Positions 23,803 through 34,169 are shown, counted from the first letter of the stretch. The stretch is DNA of 43,659 nt from Actinomycetota bacterium (GCA_963169215.1 CAUJEE010000003.1:1-43659); one strand, 5' to 3'. Made by a program: numbers and translations. The notes: generated by a model from the letters alone, not told the origin.

Positions 23803-25053
23803 CTACGGGGCGGGGGGTTCTTTGGGGAGGCCGAGCACGCGCTCGCCGACGATGTTGCGCTGGATCTGGCTGGTGCCGCCCCAGATCGTCTCGCTGCGGC
23901 TGAAGAAGAAGGCGCTGATCATCGCGCTGCATGGATAGCCCGGCCGCGGGGTGTCGCGGCTGGTTCCTGGCCACGATCCGCTGGCCGGGCCGGCATCGAC
24001 GAGCATCGACTCGGCGCCGAACAGGTCGAGCGCCAGTTCCATACCTGCCTGATGGGCCTCGGTCCAGAACATCTTGTTGGTGGCCCCGAGGGCCGACACG
24101 CCAGGGTCCTTGCTGCCTCTGACCGCCTGGGTGAGCGAGCGCAAGCCATTGATGCGCATGATCTGCACCCGCGTGTAGTAGTCGCTCAACCGCTGACGCA
24201 CGCACGGATCGTCAGCCAGCCCACGCTCGCGGGCGATGCCGACCATCAGCTTGTACTCGTCCTCGAAGCGGCGGTAGCCGGTGGTGGCGCTCTGGCCACG
24301 CTCGAAGGCGAGCGTCGAGTTGGCCACCTTCCAGCCGTTGTTCACCCCGCCGACGACGTTGTCCTTCGGGCAGCGCGCGTCGGTGAAGAACACCTCGCAG
24401 AACTCGGCCGTGCCATCGGGCTGCACGATGCCGCGCACTTCGACGCCGGACTGCTTCATCGGCACCAGCAGGTAGCTGATGCCCTTGTGCTTGGGCGCGT
24501 CGGGATCGGTGCGGGTGAGCAAGAAGCAATAGTCGGCGTGATGGCCGCCGGTGGTCCACACCTTCTGGCCGTTGATCACCCACTCGTCGCCGTCGAGTTC
24601 GGCGCTGCACTTCAGCGAGGCGAGGTCGCTTCCCGAGTTGGGTTCGCTGAACCCCTGACACCACCGCATCGTGCCGTTGAGGATGCGCGGCAAGAACTCC
24701 TTCTTCTGTTCCTCGCTGCCCCATTGCAGGATCGTCGGGCCAACCAGCGTGTCGCCGAAGAAGTCGGCGCGCAGTGGCGCCTTCACCCGCGCGAACTCCT
24801 CGGCGAGCACCACCCCCTGCATGGTGGTGAGGCCCTTGCCGCCGTACTCGCGTGGCCATGTGGCGCAGATCCAGCCGCCCGCGTACAGCTTGGCCGGCCA
24901 CCCCGCGTTGAACTCCTTCTTCGCCTCCGGATCCATCTCGAAGCGCTCGCCGCGCTCGTATGCGTCGACCCATCCGGCAGGCAGGTTGTCGCGCAGCCAC
25001 TGGCGGATCTCGCCGCGGAACTCCTCCGCCTCGGGCGGATAGGTCATGTCCAT
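23803..25053 (-). CDS. Acyl-CoA dehydrogenase
   Basis: FAD flavoprotein that inserts an alpha-beta double bond in acyl-CoA or a related thioester. 'CQGFSEPNSGSDLASLKC' is the FAD/substrate signature, 'KVWTTGGHHADYCFLLTRT' the beta-domain, and 'WGGTSQIQRNIVGERVLGLP' the C-terminal FAD-binding segment. The start is ATG 25053 or 25047 (MDMTYPPEAEEFR); the ORF-track N-terminus is an unlikely extension. 416 aa is normal. The substrate (fatty acid, branched chain or steroid side chain) cannot be judged. It stands alone, divergent from the next gene, without an electron-transfer partner nearby. Confidence 0.93.
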   Translation of the reverse strand: MDMTYPPEAEEFRGEIRQWLRDNLPAGWVDAYERGERFEMDPEAKKEFNAGWPAKLYAGGWICATWPREYGGKGLTTMQGVVLAEEFARVKAPLRADFFGDTLVGPTILQWGSEEQKKEFLPRILNGTMRWCQGFSEPNSGSDLASLKCSAELDGDEWVINGQKVWTTGGHHADYCFLLTRTDPDAPKHKGISYLLVPMKQSGVEVRGIVQPDGTAEFCEVFFTDARCPKDNVVGGVNNGWKVANSTLAFERGQSATTGYRRFEDEYKLMVGIARERGLADDPCVRQRLSDYYTRVQIMRINGLRSLTQAVRGSKDPGVSALGATNKMFWTEAHQAGMELALDLFGAESMLVDAGPASGSWPGTSRDTPRPGYPCSAMISAFFFSRSETIWGGTSQIQRNIVGERVLGLPKEPPAP

Positions 25054-25136
25054 GGGTACCAGTCTCGTCCGCTGCGCCGCGCCGTGCCAACCCGGGTCGT
25101 GGGCGAGCGCTACCGTCACAACGAGGAGGCGTGGAG

Positions 25137-26390
25137 ATGTTGAAAAATCTGGGCAAGGCGATCAAGGGGATGACGACCCCGGCGGAGGCGAAGTTCAACC
25201 GGGCGGCGCTTGCTGCCGACGACGTCGAAGACTCGCGACGTGGACGGCCGGCGGTGTCGCTGCAGCCGGTGATCGAGGAGCTCGGGTTGACCTACGCCGA
25301 CAACGAGATGGCGGGGGCGTTCGTCGCCACCTTGCCGAAGTGGCCCGACTACCTGTTCAACGCCGGACGCGGCGCCCTGCCCGGCGGGCGGTACGGCCAG
25401 ATCGGTCACGAGTTGCTGGAAGCCGATGTCACCCAATCGGGCCTGCAGATGGGCGGGTCGACCTACTCGGTGCGCACGACCTATCGCAACCCAGGGTTCT
25501 TCGGGGTGCACGGCACACCGCCCAACGAGCCGTTCAGCGGCAACAACGCGTGGATCCCCACCACCGCCGTGCACGTGCGCGCGCCGGAGACATCACGCCT
25601 GCCGCGGCTGGTGATCGTCGAGAAGTCGCGCATCCCCTCGTGGGGCAACCCGACACTCGACAGCCACGGACTGCCCGGGTACCGCATCATCGAGAACGAC
25701 CCGATCGGCCCCGACCTGATCGCAAGTGTCGCCGCCGTGTGTCGCCCATGGCTGAGCGTGCGCAGCGACCCTTATCTGCGCTTGCGCGTCGTCCAGGGCA
25801 TGGTCAACATCACCGTCAACGGCTATCGCACCGACATCGCCGACCTGCGCCACCTGATCGACGCCGGCGAGGGCATCGCCGACGGGTTGACCGCGATGAT
25901 GGCCCCGCCGCTGTCCGTGCCCTTCGACGCCCCGGGCGGCGCTGTCGGCTCGCTCGCCCCACTCCGCGGGGTGCCGATCGCGTGGCCGCAGTACGCGGCG
26001 ATGTTCGCCGAGGCGGCCAAGGCGAGCGGCCTGCACCAAGAGGATGCCCTGTACCTGATGTCGCTGCTGCCCAGCAACCCGATCCCCGGGCTGCCATGGG
26101 GTGTGCTGTTCGGCACGCCCGCCGGTTGCGCCAAGCCGTGCCGCATCGTGTGGCACAACCAGGGCGGCCGCACCGAGAGCACGGTGCGCGGCGGGCTGAT
26201 CACCCCTGCCCGAGCGGGGGCGCGGACGCCAGTCGGCGGAACCTTCCACCAACCAACCGCGATGTACGCCGAGGTGGTGAACGGCGTCGCCTATTGCTGG
26301 AACCAGCAGCGCGGTGGCGAGGTCGACCCGCGAGGGCTGGCGCACAACGGCAGCATCACCCTGCGCGAGCTCGGCCTGGCCGACATCTGA
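25137..26390 (+). CDS. Conserved-looking hypothetical protein, 417 aa
   Basis: I do not recognise a family. The ATG at 25137 has AGGAGG 7 bases upstream; the longer ORF in the track would be antisense to the acyl-CoA dehydrogenase gene. The N-terminus 'MLKNLGKAIKGMTTPAEAKF' is a possible amphipathic helix and there is no signal peptide. The body is mixed alpha/beta with many aromatic and Gly/Pro turns ('NPGFFGVHGTPPNEPFSGNN', 'GLPWGVLFGTPAG'), looking like an enzyme or binding protein with a compact fold. A TACCGT box (25111-25116) may be its -10. Base composition and codon use match the surroundings. It is convergent with glnD across a 48-base GC-rich spacer. Confidence 0.8.
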   Translation: MLKNLGKAIKGMTTPAEAKFNRAALAADDVEDSRRGRPAVSLQPVIEELGLTYADNEMAGAFVATLPKWPDYLFNAGRGALPGGRYGQIGHELLEADVTQSGLQMGGSTYSVRTTYRNPGFFGVHGTPPNEPFSGNNAWIPTTAVHVRAPETSRLPRLVIVEKSRIPSWGNPTLDSHGLPGYRIIENDPIGPDLIASVAAVCRPWLSVRSDPYLRLRVVQGMVNITVNGYRTDIADLRHLIDAGEGIADGLTAMMAPPLSVPFDAPGGAVGSLAPLRGVPIAWPQYAAMFAEAAKASGLHQEDALYLMSLLPSNPIPGLPWGVLFGTPAGCAKPCRIVWHNQGGRTESTVRGGLITPARAGARTPVGGTFHQPTAMYAEVVNGVAYCWNQQRGGEVDPRGLAHNGSITLRELGLADI

Positions 26391-26438
26391 CTCGCCGCGC
26401 CGGCCGCGCCGACAGGGCCGCGCCGCGCCAGCGGAGAT

Positions 26439-28775
26439 TCAGGCGGTGAGCGCAGTCCGCAAGGCACTGCGCAAGTCGTCGTGTGTCGCCTCCACCAGCT
26501 TGCCGCCGGCAGACGTGACGTAGAAGACGTCGACCACCTCGTGGCCGAGCGTGGCCACCACCGCCGAGCGGATGTCGAGGCCGAGGCCGGATAGGGCGTG
26601 CGAGAGGCGGTAGAGCACGGCCGGTGCATCGGGGGCACGTACCTCCACCATGGTCGTCTCCGCCGACGCGTCATTGCTCACCAACACCTCCAGCCGCGGT
26701 GCGCTGGCACTCGTGGTGCGCCGCCGCCTCTGCGAGCGCAGCCGGGCCTCCAGGCGCGCATCCACATCGACATCGCCGCGCAGCACGGCGCGCAGGTCGT
26801 GTTCCACCTTGCGCCAATCGGGCGACGCGTCGGGTGGCACGCGGGCGATGCGGAACTCGTCGACCGCCACCTGATCGGCACCGGTGGTGGCCGCCGCACC
26901 GATCACGTCGAGCCCATGGAAGGCGAGCACACCGGCGATGTGCGCGAACAGGCCGGTGCGGTCGCGCGACGCGATGCGCAGCAGATCTACCTCGGCGAGC
27001 GCGACGTGCTCGACATGCACCGAGCCGTCGGCGACGCGCGACGCGAGGCGAACCGCGTCGGCCAGCTCCGACGTCGGACGCGACAGTTGCGCGCCGGCCA
27101 GCGACTGCCCGGCCAGCAACACCAGGCGGTCGATCAGTCCCCGCTTCCATTCGGTCCAGGCCGACGGTCCGGTGGCGCGACCGTCGGCCTCGACGAGCAC
27201 GCGCAACAGGCGCAGCGTCGCCAAGTCACCCACCGCCTCGGCCACCAGCGCAGCGGTGCGCGGGTCGTCGAGGTCGCGGCGCGTAGCCGTCTCCGGCAGC
27301 AGCAGGTGATGGCGCACGAGTAGTGCAACGGTGGCGCGGTCGTCGGCACCGAATCCCATGCGCCCCATCACAGAGTCGACCAACTCGACGCCCGCGTCGG
27401 TGTGATCGCCCGCGTAGCCCTTGCCCAAGTCGTGCATCAGCGCGCCCATCAGCAACAGGTCGGGCCGCTCGACATCGCGCACGAACTCACCAGCGTTGGA
27501 GATGGTACGCAGCAGGTGATGGTCGACGGTGAACGTATGGAACGCGTTGCGCTGCGGAAGGCTGCGCACGGCGCGCCACTCGGGCAGAAAGCGGCTGAAC
27601 AGGTCGTACTGCTCCAGCGCCTCCACCGTCTGGGCCAGCCAGTCGCCCGCCCCGAGCAGGCTCAAGAAGGCTCGCCGGGTGCCCTCCGTCCATGCCTCAC
27701 CGGGTGGTGTGCCCCTGCTGGCCAGCATGCGCAGGGCGCGCCCTCCCATCGGCTTGCCGGCATGGGCTGCGGCGGCCGCGAAACGGAACGCGAACGACTG
27801 CTCGTCGACATCGGCGCCGGCGGCGATCTGCACCTCGTCGTCGATCAGCATCACGCCGGCCGCGAGCGCGGTGAGGTGCTGGGACTTGGGCGCCCGGCCG
27901 CCGGCGCGGAGCAAGCGACCGACGCGCCACCAGAAGCGATCGGTGGCCCACTCGATGGTGTGTGCCGCACCGGCGAGATGCTGCATCAGCGCGTCGGCGT
28001 CGGCGTAGCCCATCGCGGCCGCGACGCGATCCTGCTCCTGCAACACGAGCACGTTCGAGCTGCGCCCGGTGGCCCGATGCAGTTCGCAGCGTGCCGCCAG
28101 CAGCAACTCGGCCGGGCCGGCCAGGTCGTCGAGTGGCCCGTCGAGCGCGGCCGTCACCTCCGCCCGGCCCACGCCGAGGGCCCAGCGGATCGCGTCGAAG
28201 TCACGCAGGCCACCGCGTCCGTCCTTCAGGTCGGGCTCCAACAACGCGGCCACGTCGCCGCACCTCGCCCAGCGCTCACCAGCACTGTCGGCCAGACGCT
28301 GCAGCCACACGAACGGCCGCCGGCGCCACTGCTCACCGCCACCGGCATGCACCTCGTCGACCACAGCTTGGTCGCCCGCCAGGCGGCGCACGGTGAGCAG
28401 GCTGGTGGCGGTGGCCAGGTCGTCGGCGGCCAGGGTCAGCAGCGACTTGGTGGAATGCACCGCAGGGGTGAGCTTCAGCCCCGCGTCCCAGATCGGATAC
28501 CACAGCGACTCGGCGACGCGCGCTACGTCCGCGGTCGATGCCCTGGCCGGGTGCAGCAGCACGGCGTCGATGTCGCTTCCCGGGGCAAGCGTGCCGCGGG
28601 CATATCCACCGGTGGCCATCACCGCCCATCCGGGCGCGAGCGCCGCGGCGACGCTCTCGAAGCACGAGTCGGCCTGCTGCGACAGGCGCCGGGCCAGGTT
28701 GCGGCCGGTGAGGTCGGCGTCGCCGACCAGTTGCGCGCGGACTCGGCGGATGGTGGCGGCGTCGACCGGTTGCAC
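26439..28775 (-). CDS. glnD: PII uridylyl/adenylyltransferase
   Basis: Bifunctional nitrogen sensor that nucleotidylates and de-nucleotidylates PII in response to glutamine; in actinobacteria it adenylylates GlnK. The nucleotidyltransferase motif 'GGYARGTLAPGSDIDAVL' is at residues 56-73, 'DLKDGRGGLRD' follows, the HD hydrolase domain reads 'LLMGALMHDLGKGYAGD', and two C-terminal ACT domains bind glutamine ('SRDRTGLFAHIAGVLAFHG'; 'DAPAVLYRLSHALSGLG'). 778 aa, GTG start 6 bases after glnB. It is the last gene of amtB-glnB-glnD. Confidence 0.96.
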   Translation of the reverse strand: MQPVDAATIRRVRAQLVGDADLTGRNLARRLSQQADSCFESVAAALAPGWAVMATGGYARGTLAPGSDIDAVLLHPARASTADVARVAESLWYPIWDAGLKLTPAVHSTKSLLTLAADDLATATSLLTVRRLAGDQAVVDEVHAGGGEQWRRRPFVWLQRLADSAGERWARCGDVAALLEPDLKDGRGGLRDFDAIRWALGVGRAEVTAALDGPLDDLAGPAELLLAARCELHRATGRSSNVLVLQEQDRVAAAMGYADADALMQHLAGAAHTIEWATDRFWWRVGRLLRAGGRAPKSQHLTALAAGVMLIDDEVQIAAGADVDEQSFAFRFAAAAAHAGKPMGGRALRMLASRGTPPGEAWTEGTRRAFLSLLGAGDWLAQTVEALEQYDLFSRFLPEWRAVRSLPQRNAFHTFTVDHHLLRTISNAGEFVRDVERPDLLLMGALMHDLGKGYAGDHTDAGVELVDSVMGRMGFGADDRATVALLVRHHLLLPETATRRDLDDPRTAALVAEAVGDLATLRLLRVLVEADGRATGPSAWTEWKRGLIDRLVLLAGQSLAGAQLSRPTSELADAVRLASRVADGSVHVEHVALAEVDLLRIASRDRTGLFAHIAGVLAFHGLDVIGAAATTGADQVAVDEFRIARVPPDASPDWRKVEHDLRAVLRGDVDVDARLEARLRSQRRRRTTSASAPRLEVLVSNDASAETTMVEVRAPDAPAVLYRLSHALSGLGLDIRSAVVATLGHEVVDVFYVTSAGGKLVEATHDDLRSALRTALTA

Positions 28776-28781
28776 GTCGGG

Positions 28782-30363
<1,582 letters not shown>

Positions 30364-30387
30364 GGGGATGCTCCTTGGGGGTGGGTG

Positions 30388-30416
30388 TGACTAGGGAGTG
30401 TTGCGCACGATGACAG
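30388..30416 (-). promoter_or_regulatory. Putative promoter of amtB-glnB-glnD
   Basis: On the minus strand CTGTCA (30416-30411) and TAGTCA (30393-30388) are separated by 17 bases, a plausible -35/-10 pair. Transcription would start near 30381, before the AAGGAG ribosome-binding site. Confidence 0.4.
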
Positions 30417-30422
30417 GCCGTT

Positions 30423-30438
30423 GTTTCCGCCGTGTTTC
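30423..30438 (-). promoter_or_regulatory. GlnR-like direct repeat GAAAC-N6-GAAAC
   Basis: On the minus strand two GAAAC pentamers are spaced exactly 11 bases apart, the period of actinobacterial GlnR boxes. They lie just upstream of the putative -35 of amtB. An upstream TTCAC two periods away is a weaker match; a site one period away is poor. Confidence 0.45.
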
Positions 30439-30538
30439 CCCGGCGGTGCGAACACGTGAACTCCGCTCAGCCGCGTCGCCGCGCCGCCCACGCGTCGAAC
30501 GCGGGGCCGTGGGCTGCAACCCGCCACCCTCGGCGACC

Positions 30539-30544
30539 TAGTCT
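30539..30544 (+). promoter_or_regulatory. Putative -10 box for the FrhB-like gene (leaderless)
   Basis: TAGTCT stands 7 bases before ATG 30552 and no Shine-Dalgarno is present, the expected layout of a leaderless actinobacterial transcript. Confidence 0.45.
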
Positions 30545-30551
30545 CGCTGCC

Positions 30552-31763
30552 ATGACCGAACCCCTCCAGACACCCGCCCAGGCCGGCCGCTGGACGGCTC
30601 AATGGAAGGAACTGTACGCCGAGGTGATCACCACCGGGCTGTGCACCGGTTGTGCCGGGTGCGTGGTCACCTGCCCGCACGATGTGATCGGCTACGAACA
30701 CAGTGCCGACGGCAGCGAGCACGGCAAGTACAAGCCGTTCCACCTGGAGGACGAGCTCGGCCCGGCAAATTGCATACACGGCGAGAAGGGATGCACCACG
30801 TGCACTCGCGCCTGCCCGCGCTTTCGCGCGTGGGAGCCGAGCGCCGACCTGCACCTGTTCGGGCGGGTGCGCGAGCCCGACGAGATGGGCGGCATCTGGC
30901 GACAGCTGCTGCTCACCCGTGCCGCCGACGACGTGCAGCACCAGCGCGGCCAGGACGGCGGGTTCGTCACCGCGATGCTCAGTTGGCTGATGGACAACGA
31001 CTACATCGAGGCCGCGATGGTGAGCGGCGTCGAGGCCGACGATCTGTGGAAGGCCAAGCCGGTGTTGGTGCGCAACAAGGCCGAGGTGCTGGCCACCGCC
31101 GGCAGTCGATACACCTACTGCGCCAACCCGCTCGCGCTGCGCGAGGCGAAGGCCGCGGGGCTCAATCGCCTGGCGCTGGTGGGCATGGGCTGCCAGACCA
31201 GTTCGCCCCCGACGATGTGGGATCGCAAGGCGGGCAAGGTGAGCAAGCCGTTCCTGTTCAACATCGGCCTGCTGTGCAGCAAGACCTTCGACGACGCGAT
31301 CTTCCCCGAACTGTTCGAGGCCAAGTACGGCCTGCGCAAGCAGGACATGGTGAAGATGAACATCAAGGGTGTCTTCCAGATCTGGATGAAGGACGGCTCG
31401 TACCACGAAATCGACCTGAAGGAGTGCCACCAGTGGACTCGCGAGGGATGCAAGCACTGCCCCGACTTCAGCGCCGAGCACGCCGACATCTCCACCGGCG
31501 GCATCGGCAAGGACAACGACTGGACGCTCACCATCGTGCGCACCGAACTGGGTGAGGAAGTGATCACCCGGATGATCAAGGACGGCACGATCATCGCCCG
31601 CCCGGCGCAGGAGGACGAGGTGGCGATGAAGTTGCTGCGCCAGTTGAGCATCGTCAGCCGGCGGCGCTGGCCGGAGTGGGCCGACCCCGCGCCCGCGGTA
31701 GGCGTACCGCCACCGAAGAAGAAGGCCCCCGCCGGCGACGGCGGCCAACCGGCAAGCCATTAG
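30552..31763 (+). CDS. Coenzyme F420 hydrogenase/dehydrogenase beta-subunit family iron-sulfur protein
   Basis: 403 aa. 'LCTGCAGCVVTCPHDV' is a ferredoxin-like [4Fe-4S] motif and 'CIHGEKGCTTCTRACPRF' a second Cys group; the FrhB/FdhB N- and C-terminal regions follow with 'GQDGGFVTAMLSWLMD' and, near the end, 'GCKHCPDFSAEHADISTGGI', typical of family members that bind flavin and exchange electrons with F420. No hydrogenase or formate dehydrogenase subunits are nearby, so the redox partner is unknown. The Lys/Pro-rich C-terminus is a tail. The start at ATG 30552 fits the -10 box; the upstream GTG in the track is in the amtB control region. Divergent from amtB. Confidence 0.88.
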   Translation: MTEPLQTPAQAGRWTAQWKELYAEVITTGLCTGCAGCVVTCPHDVIGYEHSADGSEHGKYKPFHLEDELGPANCIHGEKGCTTCTRACPRFRAWEPSADLHLFGRVREPDEMGGIWRQLLLTRAADDVQHQRGQDGGFVTAMLSWLMDNDYIEAAMVSGVEADDLWKAKPVLVRNKAEVLATAGSRYTYCANPLALREAKAAGLNRLALVGMGCQTSSPPTMWDRKAGKVSKPFLFNIGLLCSKTFDDAIFPELFEAKYGLRKQDMVKMNIKGVFQIWMKDGSYHEIDLKECHQWTREGCKHCPDFSAEHADISTGGIGKDNDWTLTIVRTELGEEVITRMIKDGTIIARPAQEDEVAMKLLRQLSIVSRRRWPEWADPAPAVGVPPPKKKAPAGDGGQPASH

Positions 31764-31785
31764 GCCGACCACAAGGCCGACCACA
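31762..31785 (+). repeat. Tandem 12-bp duplication before the hydrolase ribosome-binding site
   Basis: AGGCCGACCACA occurs twice in tandem and is followed by AGGAGG. The first copy begins within the stop codon TAG of the preceding gene. It looks like a slipped duplication that lengthens the spacer. Confidence 0.7.
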
Positions 31786-31796
31786 AGGAGGATTCC

Positions 31797-32711
31797 GTGC
31801 CGCTACATCCGCAAGCCCGCGCCCTGCTGGACATGCTCGACATGCTCGGCGACCCACTGATCGAGGACAGCACACCCGAGCAGGCGCGTGCGATCCGCAA
31901 GGAGCGGGCACTGCCGCCGAGCACGGCGGTGGTGCACGAGATCCGCGATGTCGACGCGGGAGGCGTGCCGGCGCGGCTCTACCGGCCGAGCGATCGCACC
32001 GACCTCGGACTGTTGGTGTACTTCCACGGCGGCGGCTGGGTGCTCGGCGACCTCGACAGTCACGACGACGTCTGTCGCCGGCTGGCCAACGGCAGCAGCC
32101 ACGCGGTGCTCAGCGTCGACTACCGCCTGGCCCCCGAGCACCCCTTCCCCGCCGGGCTGGAGGACTCGATCGGCGCCACCCGCTGGGCCGCAGCCAACGC
32201 GGCCGCGCTCGGCTGCCGCGCCGACCGCCTGGCCGTGGGGGGCGACTCGGCCGGCGGCACCTTCGCGGCGGTGATCGCGCAACTGGCGCCAGTGCCGCTG
32301 GTGTTCCAACTGCTCGTCTACCCAGCCACCGACGCCACCTGCTCGTACCCCAGCCACGTCGAGAACGGCACCGGCTACTTCCTCACCAAAGGCTCGATGG
32401 ATTGGTTCTTCGGGCACTACCTCAGCGGCGGCGTCGGTTCGGCCAGCGACCCGCGTGTGTCGCCGCTGTACGCCGCCGACCATGTGCTCGCCGCCACTCC
32501 CCCGGCACTGGTGATCACCGCCGAGTTCGACCCACTGCGCGACGAGGGTGACGCCTACGCGGCCCGCCTGGCCGCAGCGGGCGTGCCCACCAGCCACGTG
32601 CGTTTCAGCGGGCAGTTCCACGCGTTCTTCTCGCTGGGCGATTTCCTCGACGACGGCCGCGCCGCTATCGCCCTCGCCGCGTCGGCCTTGGAGTCGGCGC
32701 TGAGTCGCTGA
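31797..32711 (+). CDS. Alpha/beta hydrolase of the hormone-sensitive lipase family
   Basis: 304-aa carboxylesterase/lipase type IV. 'YFHGGGWVLGD' forms the oxyanion hole, 'VGGDSAGGTFA' holds the nucleophilic Ser, the acid is in 'AEFDPLRDEGD' and the His in 'GQFHAFFSLG'. No signal peptide, so it is cytoplasmic; the substrate is unknown. The GTG start has AAGGAGG 6 bases upstream. It probably shares a transcript with the FrhB-like gene 33 bases upstream. Its last 47 bases overlap the 3' end of the convergent MFS gene. Confidence 0.93.
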   Translation: MPLHPQARALLDMLDMLGDPLIEDSTPEQARAIRKERALPPSTAVVHEIRDVDAGGVPARLYRPSDRTDLGLLVYFHGGGWVLGDLDSHDDVCRRLANGSSHAVLSVDYRLAPEHPFPAGLEDSIGATRWAAANAAALGCRADRLAVGGDSAGGTFAAVIAQLAPVPLVFQLLVYPATDATCSYPSHVENGTGYFLTKGSMDWFFGHYLSGGVGSASDPRVSPLYAADHVLAATPPALVITAEFDPLRDEGDAYAARLAAAGVPTSHVRFSGQFHAFFSLGDFLDDGRAAIALAASALESALSR

Positions 32712-34086
32712 GATTTGGGCGGCCGTCGCCGTGATCGCGGCGACGGGCAGAGCCCTCAGGGCGGCGCAGGCCCTGGGAGGCGGTGTCGCCGCGGCGACGG
32801 GCGACGTTCTGCTGAATGCCCTCCTTGGCCTTCTGCAGCGGCCCGCGCGGCACCGGCCGTCCGGCCTTCACCGCCCGCGATCCGATCACGTAGGTGACCG
32901 CGGCGATCAGCCCGAACACGCCGACGACCAGGAAGCCCACCTGGCCGGGCAGGGTGAAGAACACCGGGGCCACCCCGGCGACCACCCACGACAACTGGAA
33001 CCGCGTCTCGAAGCTGGCGAACGCACGGCCCTGGTTGGCGTCGGGTGCATCGCGCTGCACGATCGAGTCGAAGGCCAGGCGGCACACAGCGGTCGACAGG
33101 TTCACCACGAAGGTGAGCACCACCGCCGTGGCCACGCCACCGACCACCGCCGCGCTGATGCCCGCGGCGGCTATCACGCCGAGGCCGATCATCATCATCC
33201 GCTCCTCGCGGAGCAACCGTCTGATCGACGGCGCGAGGGAGTTGCCGACCATCGAGCCGACAGTGCCCGCCCCTGCAGCGAGGCCGAGGTACAGCAGGCC
33301 CTTGTCGTCGAACTCGGCCCGCGTCCAGAAGAACAGGTGGAAGGTGAGAAAGCCGCTTGTGGCCCGCACCAGCGCCATCCCACCGGCGGCGAGCAGCACC
33401 CCCGACGAGCGCAGCTCTTCGCGCTCCTCGCGCTGTGCCGGTGCCGCCGCCACCACGTCGCGGGGCAGCCGGTTGGCGGCGAACAGGGCGGCGATGAACA
33501 CGCCCGCGCCGATGAACAGCGGGGTGGCGGCCACGGTCAGCTTGCCCAGGCCGGCGAGCGGGCCGATCGCCAAGGCACCGACCAGACCGCTGATCAGGCC
33601 CAGCTTCGAGTTTGCCTCCACCAACTCCTGGTCGCTGCGAACCACGGTGGGCACCAGCGCCGACTTGGAGACGGCGTAGGTCTTCTGCATCACCATCGCC
33701 CCGAACACCAGCGGGTAGAGCAGCAACGTGTCGACGTTGAACGCCATGACCGCGTAGATCGCTGCCCGCACGAGCGAGGTGATCTGGATCACGATGCGGC
33801 GCCCACCGGGGAAGCGGTCGACGGCCGGCCCGATCGCGGGCGCCACCACGGCAAATGGGGCCACCGACACCAACAGGTAGAGCAGCACCTTGTCGCGTTG
33901 CGCGTCGGGGCTGAGGCTGAACAGCACCGACCCGGCCAGCGCGCCGTACATCGATGCGTCGCCGATCGTGTTCAGCGCGTGTGTGCGCGCCAGCTTCCTG
34001 AACGGCGACTGCCGTTGCACCGGTCGACGACTGTCGGTCGATGGCGACCCCGAGCCCCGCTGGGATGGGACGCGCTGGTAGCTCAC
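32665..34086 (-). CDS. MFS transporter
   Basis: 473-aa membrane protein with about 12 hydrophobic segments ('VLLYLLVSVAPFAVVAPAIG', 'GALAIGPLAGLGKLTVAATP', 'VGFLVVGVFGLIAAVTYVIG') and a loop DRFPGGRR after TM2 that fits the MFS motif. Substrate unknown; the fold resembles UMF-type drug efflux proteins. The C-terminal 60 residues are Arg-rich and disordered, and the last 16 codons are antisense to the end of the hydrolase gene, so the true stop should be checked. A GTG start lies 6 bases after TACGAT. It follows regX3 on the same strand (83-base spacer with a palindrome), so it may be separately controlled. Confidence 0.88.
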   Translation of the reverse strand: MSYQRVPSQRGSGSPSTDSRRPVQRQSPFRKLARTHALNTIGDASMYGALAGSVLFSLSPDAQRDKVLLYLLVSVAPFAVVAPAIGPAVDRFPGGRRIVIQITSLVRAAIYAVMAFNVDTLLLYPLVFGAMVMQKTYAVSKSALVPTVVRSDQELVEANSKLGLISGLVGALAIGPLAGLGKLTVAATPLFIGAGVFIAALFAANRLPRDVVAAAPAQREEREELRSSGVLLAAGGMALVRATSGFLTFHLFFWTRAEFDDKGLLYLGLAAGAGTVGSMVGNSLAPSIRRLLREERMMMIGLGVIAAAGISAAVVGGVATAVVLTFVVNLSTAVCRLAFDSIVQRDAPDANQGRAFASFETRFQLSWVVAGVAPVFFTLPGQVGFLVVGVFGLIAAVTYVIGSRAVKAGRPVPRGPLQKAKEGIQQNVARRRGDTASQGLRRPEGSARRRDHGDGRPNLSDSAPTPRPTRRGR

Positions 34087-34092
34087 GGTGGC

Positions 34093-34121
34093 ATCGTAGG
34101 GCGTTCTCCCGAACCGGTTCG
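34093..34121 (-). promoter_or_regulatory. MFS promoter with 12-bp palindrome
   Basis: TACGAT (34098-34093, minus) is 6 bases before the GTG. CGAACCGGTTCG (34110-34121) is a perfect palindrome lying where the -35 would be, and GTGATCAC (34123-34130) is a second shorter one. The first could be a repressor site; its central spacing is too short for an actinobacterial LexA box. Confidence 0.4.
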
Positions 34122-34169
34122 TGTGATCACGAAAGGTGCCCGGTCGGGTGATCTCGTCGTGTGGTCGGG

